From assembly GCF_025666195.1 (NCBI RefSeq), contig NZ_CP102592.1, positions 2,542,001 through 2,606,000 of the forward strand: a stretch of DNA of 64,000 nucleotides. Direction: 5' to 3'. Source of the stretch: Xanthomonas sp. CFBP 8443. GTDB taxonomy: Bacteria; Pseudomonadota; Gammaproteobacteria; Xanthomonadales; Xanthomonadaceae. Under the pieces are notes generated by a model. It worked only from the letters and a program-made list of their open reading frames with translations, ran no database searches and had not been told where the DNA came from. The position numbers and the translations under genes are program-made. Within the stretch, counting starts at the first letter, position 1; every line of letters starts with the position of its first letter. This document shows positions 54,801 through 63,135 of the stretch, one piece after another.

Positions 54801-56194
54801 TCACCGCGCGGAGCATCACCGTCGGTGCCACCGGTACCAATCGCGTCTACGACGGCACCAGCGCCGATGCGGTAAAACTGGTCAGCACCGGCATCCTCGT
54901 CGGTGACACGGTGGGCTTCAACGGCACCGGTGCCTTCGCCGACAAGAACGCCGGCAGCAACAAGGCCGTCACCGTCAGCGGCATCACCGCCAGCGGTGCC
55001 GATGCGGGCAACTACAGCTACAACACCGCCGCGAACACGACGGCCGACATCAGCCAACTCGGCATCATCGTCGATGCCACCGGTACCAGCCGCGTCTACG
55101 ACGGCAGCACGGCCGATGCGGTCACGCTGGCAAGTGCCGGCGTGCTGTCCGGCGATACGGTGAACTTCACCGGTACCGGCAACTTCCTCAACAAGAATGT
55201 CGGTACGGCGAGGGCGGTCGGCGTGAGCGGCATCGCCGCCAGCGGTGCCGATGCGGGTAACTATAGCTACAACACCACTGCGAACACGACAGCCGACATT
55301 GCCGCCAAGACGATCACGGTCGACGCGATCGGTATGGACAAGGTCTACGACGGCAGCACGGCCGCGACGATCGCAGCACTGGGCACAACTGGCCTGGTGG
55401 CGGGCGACGCTGTCACCTTCGGCAACGCCTCGGCGGCCTTCGCCGACAAGAACGCTGGCAGCAACAAGGCCGTCACCGTCAGCGGCATCACCGCCAGCGG
55501 TGCCGATGCGGGCAATTACAGCTACAACACCACCGCGAACACGACGGCCGACATCAGCCAGCTCGGCATCACCGTCGATGCCACCGGTACCAGCCGCGTC
55601 TACGACGGCAGCACGGTCGATGCGGTCACGCTGGCAAGTGCCGGCGTGCTGTCCGGCGATACGGTGAACTTCACCGGTACCGGCAACTTCCTCAACAAGA
55701 ATGTCGGTACCGGAAAAACCGTCAGCGTCTTCGGTATCACGGCCAGCGGCAGCGACGCGAATAACTACAGCTACAACACCAGCGCGACCACGACCGCCGA
55801 TGTCACGCCCGCGACGTTGACATACCGCGCGGATACCGCCCACTTCAAGATCGGACAGATGCCGGGTGATTTGAGCGGTGCCGTAACCGGGCTGGTCGGT
55901 GGCGATACCTTGGCCGATGCCACCGACGGCACGCTGACATGGCAGACGCCAGCCACCGCGGCCAGCCCGGCCGGGCCGTACGCCATCGACGGCAGCGGCT
56001 TGTCCGCACTCAACTATCTGTTTGAGCAGGCACCAGGCAACGCCGCCGCGCTACATGTGATCGATGGCAGCGCGCCACGCCTTGTCGTCAGCACCGTCGC
56101 CGGGCTGCAGCAATCCCCCGAGGACACCGATGCTGCCCACGCGCCGTATGCCCCGGATGTGCGCATCGTCAACGGTGGAGTTCGTCTGCCGTGA
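48842..56194 (+). CDS. TpsA-type filamentous haemagglutinin-like exoprotein
   Basis: 2450 residues. ATG 48842 gives the extended signal peptide region MNHIYRLVWSQVRRTWLVVS (ESPR), then a hydrophobic core. The TPS secretion domain (about 80-330) contains GQVTAGSGRIDYGDHLTTIQ and the motif FLINPNGVLFGQGA. About 630-860 and 1000-1160 are GLUG-type repeats (GGLVGYN...AYATGAV). From about 1310 come three 87-residue repeats, then three 83-residue MBG/YDG repeats (SKTYNGLAYTGG), then four further YDG repeats (RVYDGST). No protease or toxin domain is seen at the C-terminus. Probably a surface adhesin exported by the TpsB gene that follows. Confidence 0.9.
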   Translation: MNHIYRLVWSQVRRTWLVVSELARGRGKAGGTSTSRRTRPAGWAALPLSLPMLALATAPTGVTAMDAARPAAAIAAARPTLAPTVTASTASSTHPTGGQVTAGSGRIDYGDHLTTIQQNSQNLSLSWLNFNIGAQDTVNFLQPNAQSIAVNRIADPNGSVILGHLNANGQVFLINPNGVLFGQGAQVNAGGLVASTLDVSDSQLGRGTLHFTGASVGRVTNLGTITAAPGGYVALLGHAVSNQGAIHAPAGSVALAGGSAVTLSFDGNHLLDMQIDASTLNALAENKQLIVADGGQVLMSAGAKDSLLASVVNNSGTIQARTVENRAGRIVLLGGMEAGTTQVDGTLDASAPNGGDGGFVETSAAHVQVADGAKITTLAAMGNAGTWLIDPHDFTIAFSGGDISGSTLGSQLGGGNVTIQSSQGANASGSGDIYVNDVVNWGANTLTLTAAHDVDINAVMTASGSAGLALNTSTANGGDAAIGGGTVNVNMVSTMPGQSGRVDFTGGSNTLKINGQSYTIITTLGAPGSTSGTDLQGISGALNCFCYFALGANIDASATANWGDSAFGSAIGSGFVPIGHRFNATDSKMFTGTFDGLGHTISGLTINRPGSNNVGLFGYTYTTTTIRNIGLLGVSIQGQSNVGGLVGYNYGTISQAYATGAINGNPGGADVGSGGGADIGGLVGYNDSSGRISQVYASSAVSGVATVGGLIGYNNHGSISQAYATGTVSSSGGEVGGLIGINDGGPISQAYATGTVSGSKDVGGLVGYNISGAINQAYATGAVSGSNYVGGLVGNNVSGTTISQVYATGAVSGTGSNVGGLVGFNNAGTITNSYWDTETTGQSTSSGGTGLTTKALIAALPGGFTAARWGNVGNQTTPYLLGMSGNQVFNTNDLPTGTVTPSNRPNLYTVIQDLNQLQGVNTGLAGRYVLGNDIDASASIGWVGLELDAQGRPIFAYNGFRPIGASGAAFTGVFDGLGHTINNLTINWPNTDYVGLFGVTGNGSAIRNLGLLGGSVAGQSYVGGLVGDNGGTITNTYVAGMVNGFTSDERDYVGGLVGFNEAGGTITNTYATGPVRGSNYVGGLVGSNLGAITNAYATGEVNGILYSGGNYVGGLVGSNEPGGTITNTYATGAVSGNNYVGGLVGFYAAGTIIGSYWDTETTGQSTSDGGGTGLTTAQMMDPASFAAWGTDISAVGGSSAAWRIYAGDTAPLLRTFMTGLAVFTVNIGTFYNGTAFAGSSSSILGTLTPSHWRPASSVDASLILGDANARTSTPATNAGSYALTSDLYSGQMGYDIAFTPGTLTIAPATLTYLANTATTTYGGTPTGLTGTVTGFVNGQTLANATTGTVGFTTGATATSNVGNYAIDGSGLTANYGNYTFAQAAGNAAALTVNPALLTYVADTATTTYGNTPNGLTGTVTGFVNGQTLANATTGTASFAAGATATSNVGNYAIDGSGLTANYGNYTFAQAAGNAAALTVNPALLTYLADTATTTYGNTPSGLTGTVTGFVNGQTLANATTGTASFATGATAISNVGNYAIDGSGLTANYGNYTFAQATGNAAALTVNQAILTITANNASKTYGDTLTFAGNEFTASGLQNGETIGDVALTSAGAAASAGVTGGPYTITSNAATGGSFNTGNYAITYRNGSLTVGQAALTVTANDDSKTYNGLAYTGGHGVTYSGFVNGETTSVLGGALGYAGDAQGATNAGGYTITPDGLTAGNYAITYRNGSLTVGQAALMVTANDDSKTYNGLAYTGGHGVTYSGFVNGETTSVLGGALGYVGDAQGATNAGGYTITPDGLTAGNYAIAYRNGSLTVGQAALTVTANDDSKTYNGLAYTGGHGVTYSGFVNGETTSVLGGALGYAGDAQGATNAGGYTITPDGLTAGNYAIAYRNGSLSVGQAALTVSSSNVSKTYDGGLSAIGTAVVSGGTLFGSDTLGGGNFAFTDKNVGIGKHVTINGVTVSDGNSGGNYAVTYVDNSSSTITARSITVGATGTNRVYDGTSADAVKLVSTGILVGDTVGFNGTGAFADKNAGSNKAVTVSGITASGADAGNYSYNTAANTTADISQLGIIVDATGTSRVYDGSTADAVTLASAGVLSGDTVNFTGTGNFLNKNVGTARAVGVSGIAASGADAGNYSYNTTANTTADIAAKTITVDAIGMDKVYDGSTAATIAALGTTGLVAGDAVTFGNASAAFADKNAGSNKAVTVSGITASGADAGNYSYNTTANTTADISQLGITVDATGTSRVYDGSTVDAVTLASAGVLSGDTVNFTGTGNFLNKNVGTGKTVSVFGITASGSDANNYSYNTSATTTADVTPATLTYRADTAHFKIGQMPGDLSGAVTGLVGGDTLADATDGTLTWQTPATAASPAGPYAIDGSGLSALNYLFEQAPGNAAALHVIDGSAPRLVVSTVAGLQQSPEDTDAAHAPYAPDVRIVNGGVRLP
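50740..52330 (+). repeat. GLUG-type repeats within tpsA
   Basis: Two blocks (about 50740-51350 and 51880-52330) of roughly 60-75-bp units coding for GGLVG...I..AYATG-V, each block closed by a near-identical SYWDTETTGQSTS segment. Confidence 0.8.
52768..53550 (+). repeat. Three 261-bp tandem repeats in tpsA
   Basis: Three copies of an 87-codon unit (shared landmark CACGGTGACCGGCTTCGTCA at 52831, 53092 and 53353), highly similar at nucleotide level, which suggests recent duplication or gene conversion. Confidence 0.85.
53810..54556 (+). repeat. Three 249-bp tandem repeats in tpsA (MBG/YDG units)
   Basis: Units begin at 53810, 54059 and 54308 and are nearly identical over 249 bp, coding for an 83-residue unit with DDSKTYNGLAYTGGHGVTYS. 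Copy number could change by slippage or recombination without breaking the frame. Confidence 0.88.
54815..55800 (+). repeat. Four about 249-bp YDG repeats in tpsA
   Basis: Units with landmark near 54827, 55076, 55325 and 55580 (spacing 249, 249 and 255 bp), coding for RVYDGST...ASGADAGNYSYNT. Confidence 0.85.
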
Positions 56195-56238
56195 ATCACG
56201 CAACCCGCACATCCCGCGCCCCGCGCAAGGATCACCGT

Positions 56239-57915
56239 ATGCCGTCACCGTTCCGCTTTCGCTTCGCCCCGCTTGCACTGGCCTGCTTCGCCCTGCCGCT
56301 GGCCACGCGAGCGCAGACGATCCCCAACAGCGGCCAGATCCTGCAGCAAGTGCCGCCGAAGCCGCTGGAGAAACCCGTCGCCGCACCCGGCCTGGTGATC
56401 GAGTCGCCGACCAGCAACACCACTGAAGACGCCACCCCGTTCGCGGTGACGCACCTGCTGGTGGAAGGCAACACCATCTTCGACAACGCAACCCTGCATG
56501 CGCTGGTCGCCGACGGCGAAGGGAAAACGCAGACCCTGACCCAGCTCAACGCGCTGGCGCAGCGGATCACCGACTACTACCACGCGCACGGCTACCCGCT
56601 GGCCCGCGCACTGGTACCGGCGCAAACCTTGAGCGGCGGCACGGTGCGCCTGCAGGTGGTCGAGGCGCGCTACGACCAGGTCGAACTGGCCAACCAAAGC
56701 CGCATCGGCGACGGCCTGCTGCGCGCCACGCTGGCGCCGTTGCACTCCGGCGAAGTCGTCACCGAGTCCACGCTGTATACCCGCTTGCTGCTGCTCGGCG
56801 ACCTGCCCGGCGTGGAAGCCCACGCCACGCTGCGCCCCGGTACAGAACCGGGCACCTCGACCCTTGCCGTGCAGGCCGACGCCGAACCATCTCTGCAAGG
56901 CCAGCTGGTCGCCGACACCGCAGGCAGCCGCTACACCGGCCGCCTGCGCGTGGGAGCCTATCTAGACATCAACAATCCGATGCGCCACGGCGACCAGCTC
57001 AGCCTGGGTACGCTCACCTCCGGCCGCGGCCTGCGCTACGGCCGGCTGGGTTACCAGTTCACCCTGAACGGGCGTGGCACCCGGCTCGGCGCGGCGTATT
57101 CGATGCTGGCCTATGCGCTGGGTGGTCCGCTCGATGCGCTGGATGCACACGGTACCGCCGGGGTTTCCAGTGCCTGGCTGTCGCAGCCGCTGGTGCGCAC
57201 GCACGACAGCCGACTGGACGTCCGTTTGCAGTTCGACCGCAAGCAACTGCGCGACCGCATCGACAGCACCGCCCTGCGCAACGACCGCCACAGCAATCAC
57301 TGGACAGCCAGCGTCGTCAGCCAGCACGGCGACGACTGGGGCGGCGGCGGGCTGACCAGCGCCAGCCTCGGCCTCGGCCACGGCCGGCTCGGCTTCGCCA
57401 ACGCCGCGGCAGCGGCCGCCGACGCTGCCACCGCACGCACACAAGGTGGCTACACCCATTGGAACGCCAGCCTCGCCCGCCTGCAGAACCTCAGTGCCGC
57501 TACCCGCGTGTATGTGAGCCTCAGCGGCCAGCACAGCAACCGCAACCTCGACTCCTCCGAGCAGTTCCTGCTGGGCGGGTCGAACAGCGTGCGCGGATAC
57601 GACGTCTCCAGCATCGCCGGCGCCAGCGGCTGGCTGGGCACAGTAGAGCTACGCCACCATCTGCCGTTCGACTGCGCCGGCCGCTGCGAGGGCAGCCTGT
57701 TTGTCGACCATGGCAGCCTGCGCGTCAATGCCGACCCGTGGATCGCCGGCCGCAATCAATTCGACCTCGATGGCGTCGGCATCGGCTTCAGCTGGGTCGG
57801 CACACGCCATTGGCAGGCGCAAGTGCAACTGGCCACATCGGTGGGCGCCACACCCACATTGCTCGGCAAGCGCAGCTCCGCACGGGCATGGTTACAGTTG
57901 GTCAGGGGCTTCTGA
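56239..57915 (+). CDS. TpsB-type outer-membrane translocator (ShlB/FhaC family)
   Basis: 558 residues from ATG 56239, preceded by AAGGA; a GTG at 56191 overlapping the tpsA stop would add 16 residues before the signal peptide. Signal peptide to about residue 26 (ATRAQ), POTRA domains (about 70-215: VTHLLVEGNTIFDNATL, DYYHAHGYPLARALVPAQ), then a 16-strand barrel. The Omp85/TpsB motif SVRGYD in loop 6 is near residue 450, and the C-terminus ends in Phe (LVRGF). It exports the upstream TpsA protein; the two genes form an operon. Confidence 0.93.
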   Translation: MPSPFRFRFAPLALACFALPLATRAQTIPNSGQILQQVPPKPLEKPVAAPGLVIESPTSNTTEDATPFAVTHLLVEGNTIFDNATLHALVADGEGKTQTLTQLNALAQRITDYYHAHGYPLARALVPAQTLSGGTVRLQVVEARYDQVELANQSRIGDGLLRATLAPLHSGEVVTESTLYTRLLLLGDLPGVEAHATLRPGTEPGTSTLAVQADAEPSLQGQLVADTAGSRYTGRLRVGAYLDINNPMRHGDQLSLGTLTSGRGLRYGRLGYQFTLNGRGTRLGAAYSMLAYALGGPLDALDAHGTAGVSSAWLSQPLVRTHDSRLDVRLQFDRKQLRDRIDSTALRNDRHSNHWTASVVSQHGDDWGGGGLTSASLGLGHGRLGFANAAAAAADAATARTQGGYTHWNASLARLQNLSAATRVYVSLSGQHSNRNLDSSEQFLLGGSNSVRGYDVSSIAGASGWLGTVELRHHLPFDCAGRCEGSLFVDHGSLRVNADPWIAGRNQFDLDGVGIGFSWVGTRHWQAQVQLATSVGATPTLLGKRSSARAWLQLVRGF

Positions 57916-57928
57916 GCAGCGCGTAGGG

Positions 57929-57955
57929 GACGGAGGCAATTGAATGCCGTCTTTT
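57929..57955 (+). terminator. Intrinsic terminator of the tpsAB operon
   Basis: GACGG(AG)GCA-ATTGAA-TGCCGTC followed by TTTT, 14 bp after the tpsB stop. The stem has eight base pairs with a two-base bulge. Confidence 0.6.
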
Positions 57956-58515
57956 GCTCTCCTGATTCCCACATCACGCACGCATCCAAGGTCGCGAGGC
58001 GATAGCTCAGTGGAGGGGGCCACCACGGGCTCAGTCCACAGAGGATGGCTTCGAGGAACCGAATCATTCCGTGACAGGCTGAGGAAGCGCCGCGGTCGGC
58101 GAAGGACTACACGACGAACGCCTCAGCGCTGACTCAGCTTCCGCCGCAGTCCGAGCATACTGAAGGCGCTTCGTAAGTCTGGCCCGAACCGGCTGGGTGT
58201 CTGGCACGTTTGCCGAGCCAAAATGTCAGTTGGAACCGACGAGCGAGGCATCCTATCTGCCCAGGGGTGATGATCGTCGTCAGGTGCCCTGACGGAAGGA
58301 TCTCGGCTGGAATATCGCGTCCAATCAGCCTGGCCTCGGGGACGTTGAGGAACAGAAATACTCACCGTGCACTTCCGATCGCGTTTCCGGACTTCCCACC
58401 GTGGCTCAGTTCGCGCGTCCTCGTTACCCCTGATAACGCTCCCTAGTCGCACTGCGTTCGCGCTGCCCTGCCCCGTCTGTCCGCCATGCATTGCTGCGCG
58501 ATCCAGCGTAGACGC
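57956..58515. other. Non-coding gap after tpsB
   Basis: 560 bp with no supported gene on either strand. A 122-codon minus-strand frame (58123-58491) has no ribosome-binding site, no family features and composition unlike real genes. Two FtsK-type octamers CCCTGCCC occur at or next to its right end (58466-58473 and 58535-58542). Confidence 0.5.
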
Positions 58516-59697
58516 TCAACGCGTCGTCAACAGCCCCTGCCCGCCTGCCCATTGGTTGATGTCGTCGCGGCGGATCGCAGCGGCCATCAGCCCCGGGAAT
58601 GCGTCCGGCGTGCAGGCGAACGACGGTACGCCCAGTGCCGCCAGCTTGCCGGCCAAGCTTCGATCGTAGGACGGCGCGCCTTCGTCGCTGAGTGCCAGCA
58701 GCACGATGAACTGCACGCCGGCCTCCAGCAGCTCGCGGGCGCGGGCCAGCAGGTTGTCTTCCACCCCGCCCTCGTACAGGTCGGAGATGAGCACCAGGAT
58801 GGCGTTGTGCGGTTCACGGATGATGCCCTGGCAGTAGCTCACCGCGCGGTGGATGTCGGTGCCGCCGCCCAGCTGCACGCCGAACAGCAGATCCACCGGG
58901 TCGTCCAGCTGTTCGCTCATGTCCACCACTTCGGTGTCGAACACCACCAGACGCGTGGCCACCGCCGGCAACGAGGCCATCACCGCGCCGAAGATGCTCG
59001 AATACACCACCGATGCCGCCATGGAACCGCTCTGGTCGATGCACAGCAGCACTTCCCGCTGCGGCTTTCTTGCCTTGCGGCCATAGCCGACCAACTCCTG
59101 CGGCACCACGGTGCGCAGTTCCGGCTGCCAGTGGCGCAGGTTGCTGCGGATGGTGCGGTGCCAGTCGATCTCGGCCAGGCGCGGGCGGCGGTTGCGGCGG
59201 GCGCGGTCCAGTGCGCCGGTCACTGCGGAGCGCATGGGCTCCTCGAGCTGGCGCAGCAGGTCGTCCACCACCTTGCGCACCACCATGCGTGCGGTGTCCT
59301 TGGTCTCTGCCGGAATCACCCGGCTCAGGCCGATCAGGTTGGCCACCATGTGCACGTCGGGCTGCACCTGCTCCAGCATTTCCTTTTCCAGCAGCATCTG
59401 GGTGAGATCCAGCCGCTGCAGGGCGTCGCGCTGCATCACCTGGACCACGGATGACGGGAAATAACGGCGGATGTCGCCCAGCCAGCGGGCCACATTCGGG
59501 GAAGACGCCCCGCGCCCGCCGCGGCGACCCAGGCCGCCGGGGCCATCAGGTTCGTACAGCGCGGCCAGGGCCTGGTCGATGCCCTGCAGGTTCTTGGGCA
59601 ACGCGCCGCAGCTGCGATCGGCCTCCTGGCCCAGAATCAATCGCCAGCGCTGCTCGCGCGAGGTGGGGGTGTCCAGTGCTTCGGTGGTATCGGTCAT
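58516..59697 (-). CDS. VWA domain protein (CoxE-like)
   Basis: 393 residues. The C-terminal half is a von Willebrand A domain with an intact MIDAS motif: LLCIDQSGSMAASV (D-x-S-x-S, about residue 218) and the downstream GGGTDIH. The N-terminal 200 residues are helical, as in CoxE-type VWA partners of MoxR ATPases. Last gene of a minus-strand set with DUF5691, MoxR and DUF5682; its start overlaps the DUF5682 stop by ATGA. It likely binds a metal-dependent partner for the MoxR ATPase. Confidence 0.87.
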   Translation of the reverse strand: MTDTTEALDTPTSREQRWRLILGQEADRSCGALPKNLQGIDQALAALYEPDGPGGLGRRGGRGASSPNVARWLGDIRRYFPSSVVQVMQRDALQRLDLTQMLLEKEMLEQVQPDVHMVANLIGLSRVIPAETKDTARMVVRKVVDDLLRQLEEPMRSAVTGALDRARRNRRPRLAEIDWHRTIRSNLRHWQPELRTVVPQELVGYGRKARKPQREVLLCIDQSGSMAASVVYSSIFGAVMASLPAVATRLVVFDTEVVDMSEQLDDPVDLLFGVQLGGGTDIHRAVSYCQGIIREPHNAILVLISDLYEGGVEDNLLARARELLEAGVQFIVLLALSDEGAPSYDRSLAGKLAALGVPSFACTPDAFPGLMAAAIRRDDINQWAGGQGLLTTR

Positions 59698-62012
59698 GCG
59701 GGCAGCCCGAGCAGTTCGCGCAGCATCGGCAACGCGCGTTCGGCGCGTGCCACGTTCCAGTCCGGGGCCAGCACGGCCGCGGGTTTCTGCACCGGGGCCC
59801 GCTTCACACGGGTGCCCAGGTCACGGCGATCGGCGGCCTCGAAGGCGGCAAAGGTCCGCCGCACCAGCGGCAGCACGCGCACCAGCTGCGCCTCGTCCAG
59901 CGCCACCACCCATTCGTCGATCATCCGCCACACCGCATCATCGTGCAGCAGCACGGTGGCGTTTCGGTTGAGGAAGCCATCCAGCCACTGCGCGGCTTGC
60001 AGTGGCTCGGCACCTGGCGAAAGCTGTTGCTGCAGCTGCACGTGCACCGTGTCGGCCGCCACCGCCTGCGTGTCGAACAGCAGCCGCAGCGCGACGCCGC
60101 GCAGCAGCGCGCTGCACGAAGACGAGAGCGCCACCCGCTGCAATGCATGCTGCCACCCGGCACTGCCGCCTGCGTCGTCACGCAGGCCAATGGCGCGGTC
60201 GGCATCCAGCACCACGGTGCGGGCCTGTTCGGCGCGCGCTTCGTCCAAGCTGGAAAGGGCCAGGGTCAGGCCGATGACCGCACGTTCCAGCATGCTGTCG
60301 AACAGGTGCGCCACCTGCACGCCCTCGGTCTGCCGCACGTTGCCGTAGCGGTGGATGTTGGCCAGCGGCGGCAGTGCGCCAAGCAGGGCCAGCGGATCGG
60401 CATCCGTGGCTGCGCGCGCCTCCAGCTCGGCGGCAATGGCGCGCACCGCCTGCGGCAGATCGGCCAGCAGCACCTGGTCCACCAGTCCGGAAAGTTCCGG
60501 CAGCGCTTCGGCCTTGCGCGCCTGCGCGATGGCCTTGCTGGAAGCGGCGTCCAGCAGGGTCTGCCCGTGGCGGCTGGCCTCCACCAGATCCACCAGGAAG
60601 TGCGGCTGCCACGCCAACTGCCAGACTTCGTGGAAGGTGCCGCGCACCGAATGCCCGGTGCGCGCAAGCCTCCCCCATTCGATGCCGATCAGCCGTAGGC
60701 GGTGCAGCAAGTGGCTTCGCGCCAGGTCGTTGTCCTTGCGCAGGTCCAGATCCAGCGTTTTTTCCAGCGCCTCGGGTTTCAGGCGCAGGCGTTTCTGCTG
60801 GGCTTCCAGGTCGCGCTGCAGCGGTACCACCGGCACGCTTTCGGGCACCTGGCCCAGCGCGTCGCCCACCATGAGACGTTCGCGGATGAGCCGCATGGGC
60901 GCGTCGTCGCCATTGCAGATGACGGCGCGACTGGCTTCGGCAATGTCTTCCAGCCCCGGCGAAGGATGGCCGCGAAGCGCGGCCAGGGTGTCGGCCAGGC
61001 GCGTGGCTTCGATGAGATGGGCCGGGGAGCAATCCAGCCCGTGCTCGCGCAGCAATCGGCCCACGCGGGCATACCAGCCCACGGTACGCTGGTCGTGCGA
61101 GCCGGCGTTGCGCCACAGGTGGTCGTACCAGCCCGGCGCGTCCACGCCGGCACCGTATCCGCTTTCGGCACTCAGGTGGCGGTAGGTCCACGGCACCCAG
61201 GTGCTCTGCGTCTTGCGCTTGGGCATGCCCTTGAGCAGGCGGTTGTCTGCCGTGGTGCTGTTGGCGCGCAGGGCGGCCGGCTGCAGCGCCGGCACGTGCC
61301 AGGCCCCGCACACGACGGCAACGCGCGCGAATTCCTTGCTGGCGCTGCGCAATGCGGTGCGCATGTGCGCCTCGCGTACCACCTCGTGCTCGCCGCGAAG
61401 ACCGGGGTGTTCCGGTGTGTGCTCGCGCACGGCTGCCATGGCCTCGGCAATGGCGTCGAACAGCCCCTGCCCGTTGCCCCGCTCTTCCACCATGTAGTTC
61501 CACCACGCCTCGCCGTCGGCGTGGCCGGCGGCCCGCGCCAGCCAGTCCAGTGGGTCGGCCGGGCGGGCTTCGGCGTCTTCTTCAGCGGCAGATCCGGCAT
61601 CGCCTTGGGGCTGCACCGCTGTTTCATCCGCTGCGTCCAGCGCTTCGGCGGCCTCCGGTACCAGGCGGTCCGCGCGGGCCTGCGCCTGCCATTCCAGCGT
61701 CAGCGCCGGGGGCACGTCCATGAAGCGTACCGGCACGCCGTTGCGTAACGCCCAGCTCATGGCCTGCCATTCCGGCGAGTACAGCGCATAGGGATGGAAC
61801 ACCGCCAGCTGCGGGTCGTCCACGCTATAGGAAAGCAACGCCACCGGCGGCTGCATGCCCGCCTCCAACACGTGCGGCAGCAACGCCTCGGTACCCGTCG
61901 GGCCTTCAATCAACACGCAGTCCGGCTGCAGCGCCTCCAACGCAGCCAGCAGGCTGCGCGCGCAGCCCGGGCCGTGGTGGCGGATGCCGAAAAGGGAGAT
62001 GCCTTCGCTCAT
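59694..62012 (-). CDS. DUF5682 family protein
   Basis: 772 residues. It opens ISLFGIRHHGPGCARSLLAA with LQPDCVLIEGPTGTEALLPH, the conserved N-terminal DUF5682 region, which resembles TraB/ChaN-like domains (H-x-H...EGP). The rest is helical with no assigned catalytic site. Always found with MoxR/VWA pairs in this type of cluster. Starts 13 bp after the MoxR gene. Confidence 0.82.
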   Translation of the reverse strand: MSEGISLFGIRHHGPGCARSLLAALEALQPDCVLIEGPTGTEALLPHVLEAGMQPPVALLSYSVDDPQLAVFHPYALYSPEWQAMSWALRNGVPVRFMDVPPALTLEWQAQARADRLVPEAAEALDAADETAVQPQGDAGSAAEEDAEARPADPLDWLARAAGHADGEAWWNYMVEERGNGQGLFDAIAEAMAAVREHTPEHPGLRGEHEVVREAHMRTALRSASKEFARVAVVCGAWHVPALQPAALRANSTTADNRLLKGMPKRKTQSTWVPWTYRHLSAESGYGAGVDAPGWYDHLWRNAGSHDQRTVGWYARVGRLLREHGLDCSPAHLIEATRLADTLAALRGHPSPGLEDIAEASRAVICNGDDAPMRLIRERLMVGDALGQVPESVPVVPLQRDLEAQQKRLRLKPEALEKTLDLDLRKDNDLARSHLLHRLRLIGIEWGRLARTGHSVRGTFHEVWQLAWQPHFLVDLVEASRHGQTLLDAASSKAIAQARKAEALPELSGLVDQVLLADLPQAVRAIAAELEARAATDADPLALLGALPPLANIHRYGNVRQTEGVQVAHLFDSMLERAVIGLTLALSSLDEARAEQARTVVLDADRAIGLRDDAGGSAGWQHALQRVALSSSCSALLRGVALRLLFDTQAVAADTVHVQLQQQLSPGAEPLQAAQWLDGFLNRNATVLLHDDAVWRMIDEWVVALDEAQLVRVLPLVRRTFAAFEAADRRDLGTRVKRAPVQKPAAVLAPDWNVARAERALPMLRELLGLPA

Positions 62013-62025
62013 TGGCGCCGGCCGC

Positions 62026-63108
62026 TCAGACGTGATCGCGGAACGCGCGGTACAGGTCTTTCCAGTCGTCGCGTTCCTTCACCACGGTTTCCAGGTATTC
62101 CTTCCACACCAGCGCGTCCTGCACCGGATCCTTGACGATGGCACCGATCATGCCGGCGGCCATGTCGCCCGGGCGCAGCACGCCATCGCCGAAGTGGCCG
62201 GCCAGGGCCATGCCGTTGTTGATCACCGAAATGACCTCGGCGGTCGAAAGCGTGGCACTGGGACTCTTCAGCTTGGCCTTGCCGTCTTCGGTAACGCCGT
62301 TACGCAGCTCGCGGAAAATCCGTACCACCCGCGCGACTTCCTGCAGTGCCGGCGGTTCGGCCGGCAGGTCCAGCGCCACACCCATTTCGGCCACGCGCTT
62401 GACCACGATCGCCACTTCATCTTCCTCGCTGGAGGGCACCGGCAGGATCACCGTGTTGAAGCGGCGCTTGAGCGCGCTGGAAAGTTCGTTCACGCCCTTG
62501 TCGCGGTTGTTGGCCGTGGCAATCACGCTGAAGCCGCGCACGGCCTGCACTTCACTGCCCAGTTCCGGCACGGGCAGGGTCTTTTCGGAAAGCACGGTGA
62601 TAAGCGCATCCTGCACATCCGCCGGAATGCGGGTGAGTTCCTCGATGCGCGCGATCTTGCCCAGGCGCATGGCGTTCATCAGCGGGCTGGGCACCAGCGC
62701 CTTCTCGCTGGGGCCGTGGGCCAACAACTGCGCGTAGTTCCAGCCGTAGCGGATCTGCTCTTCGCTGGTGCCGGCCGTGCCCTGCACCAGCAGGGTGGAA
62801 TCGCCGCTGATGGCCGCGGTCATGTGCTCGGACACCCACGACTTGGCCGTGCCCGGCACCCCGAACAGCAACAGGGCGCGGTCGGTGGCGATGGTGGCCA
62901 CGGCCACTTCCATCAGGCGACGCTCGCCGATGTACTTGGGGCTGACCACAAAGCCGTTTTCCAGCGTGCCGCCCAGTAGATAGGTCACCACCGCCCACGG
63001 CGAGAGCATCCAGTTGGCCGGGCGCTGGCGGGTGTCCTGGCGGCGCAGTTCTTCCAACTCTTCTGCGTATTGGTGTTCGGCGTGCTGGCGCAGGACGGCA
63101 GTGCTCAT
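62026..63108 (-). CDS. MoxR-family AAA+ ATPase
   Basis: 360 residues. Walker A LLLFGVPGTAKSW (about 80-92), Walker B-type GKIARIEELTRIPADVQDAL (about 150-169), sensor 1 SVIATANNRD (about 195-204) and arginine-finger region ALKRRFNTV (about 213). The class 7 MoxR layout acts as a chaperone-like motor with VWA partners, the gene for which is two positions downstream. Start ATG 63108. Confidence 0.9.
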   Translation of the reverse strand: MSTAVLRQHAEHQYAEELEELRRQDTRQRPANWMLSPWAVVTYLLGGTLENGFVVSPKYIGERRLMEVAVATIATDRALLLFGVPGTAKSWVSEHMTAAISGDSTLLVQGTAGTSEEQIRYGWNYAQLLAHGPSEKALVPSPLMNAMRLGKIARIEELTRIPADVQDALITVLSEKTLPVPELGSEVQAVRGFSVIATANNRDKGVNELSSALKRRFNTVILPVPSSEEDEVAIVVKRVAEMGVALDLPAEPPALQEVARVVRIFRELRNGVTEDGKAKLKSPSATLSTAEVISVINNGMALAGHFGDGVLRPGDMAAGMIGAIVKDPVQDALVWKEYLETVVKERDDWKDLYRAFRDHV

Positions 63109-63135
63109 GTTGGCTCCAATGAAAGGTCGTGATGA

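Noticed and set aside
52768..55800. CRISPR-like or minisatellite array
   Set aside because: Repeats are long, contiguous and in frame inside one gene, coding for YDG/MBG-type adhesin domains; there are no spacers.
51737..55843. 1368-codon open frame on the minus strand
   Set aside because: Mirror of the repetitive tpsA coding sequence; no start signal and no family features.
58123..58491. 122-codon minus-strand frame
   Set aside because: No ribosome-binding site, no hydrophobic or conserved motif, and codon use unlike neighbouring genes.
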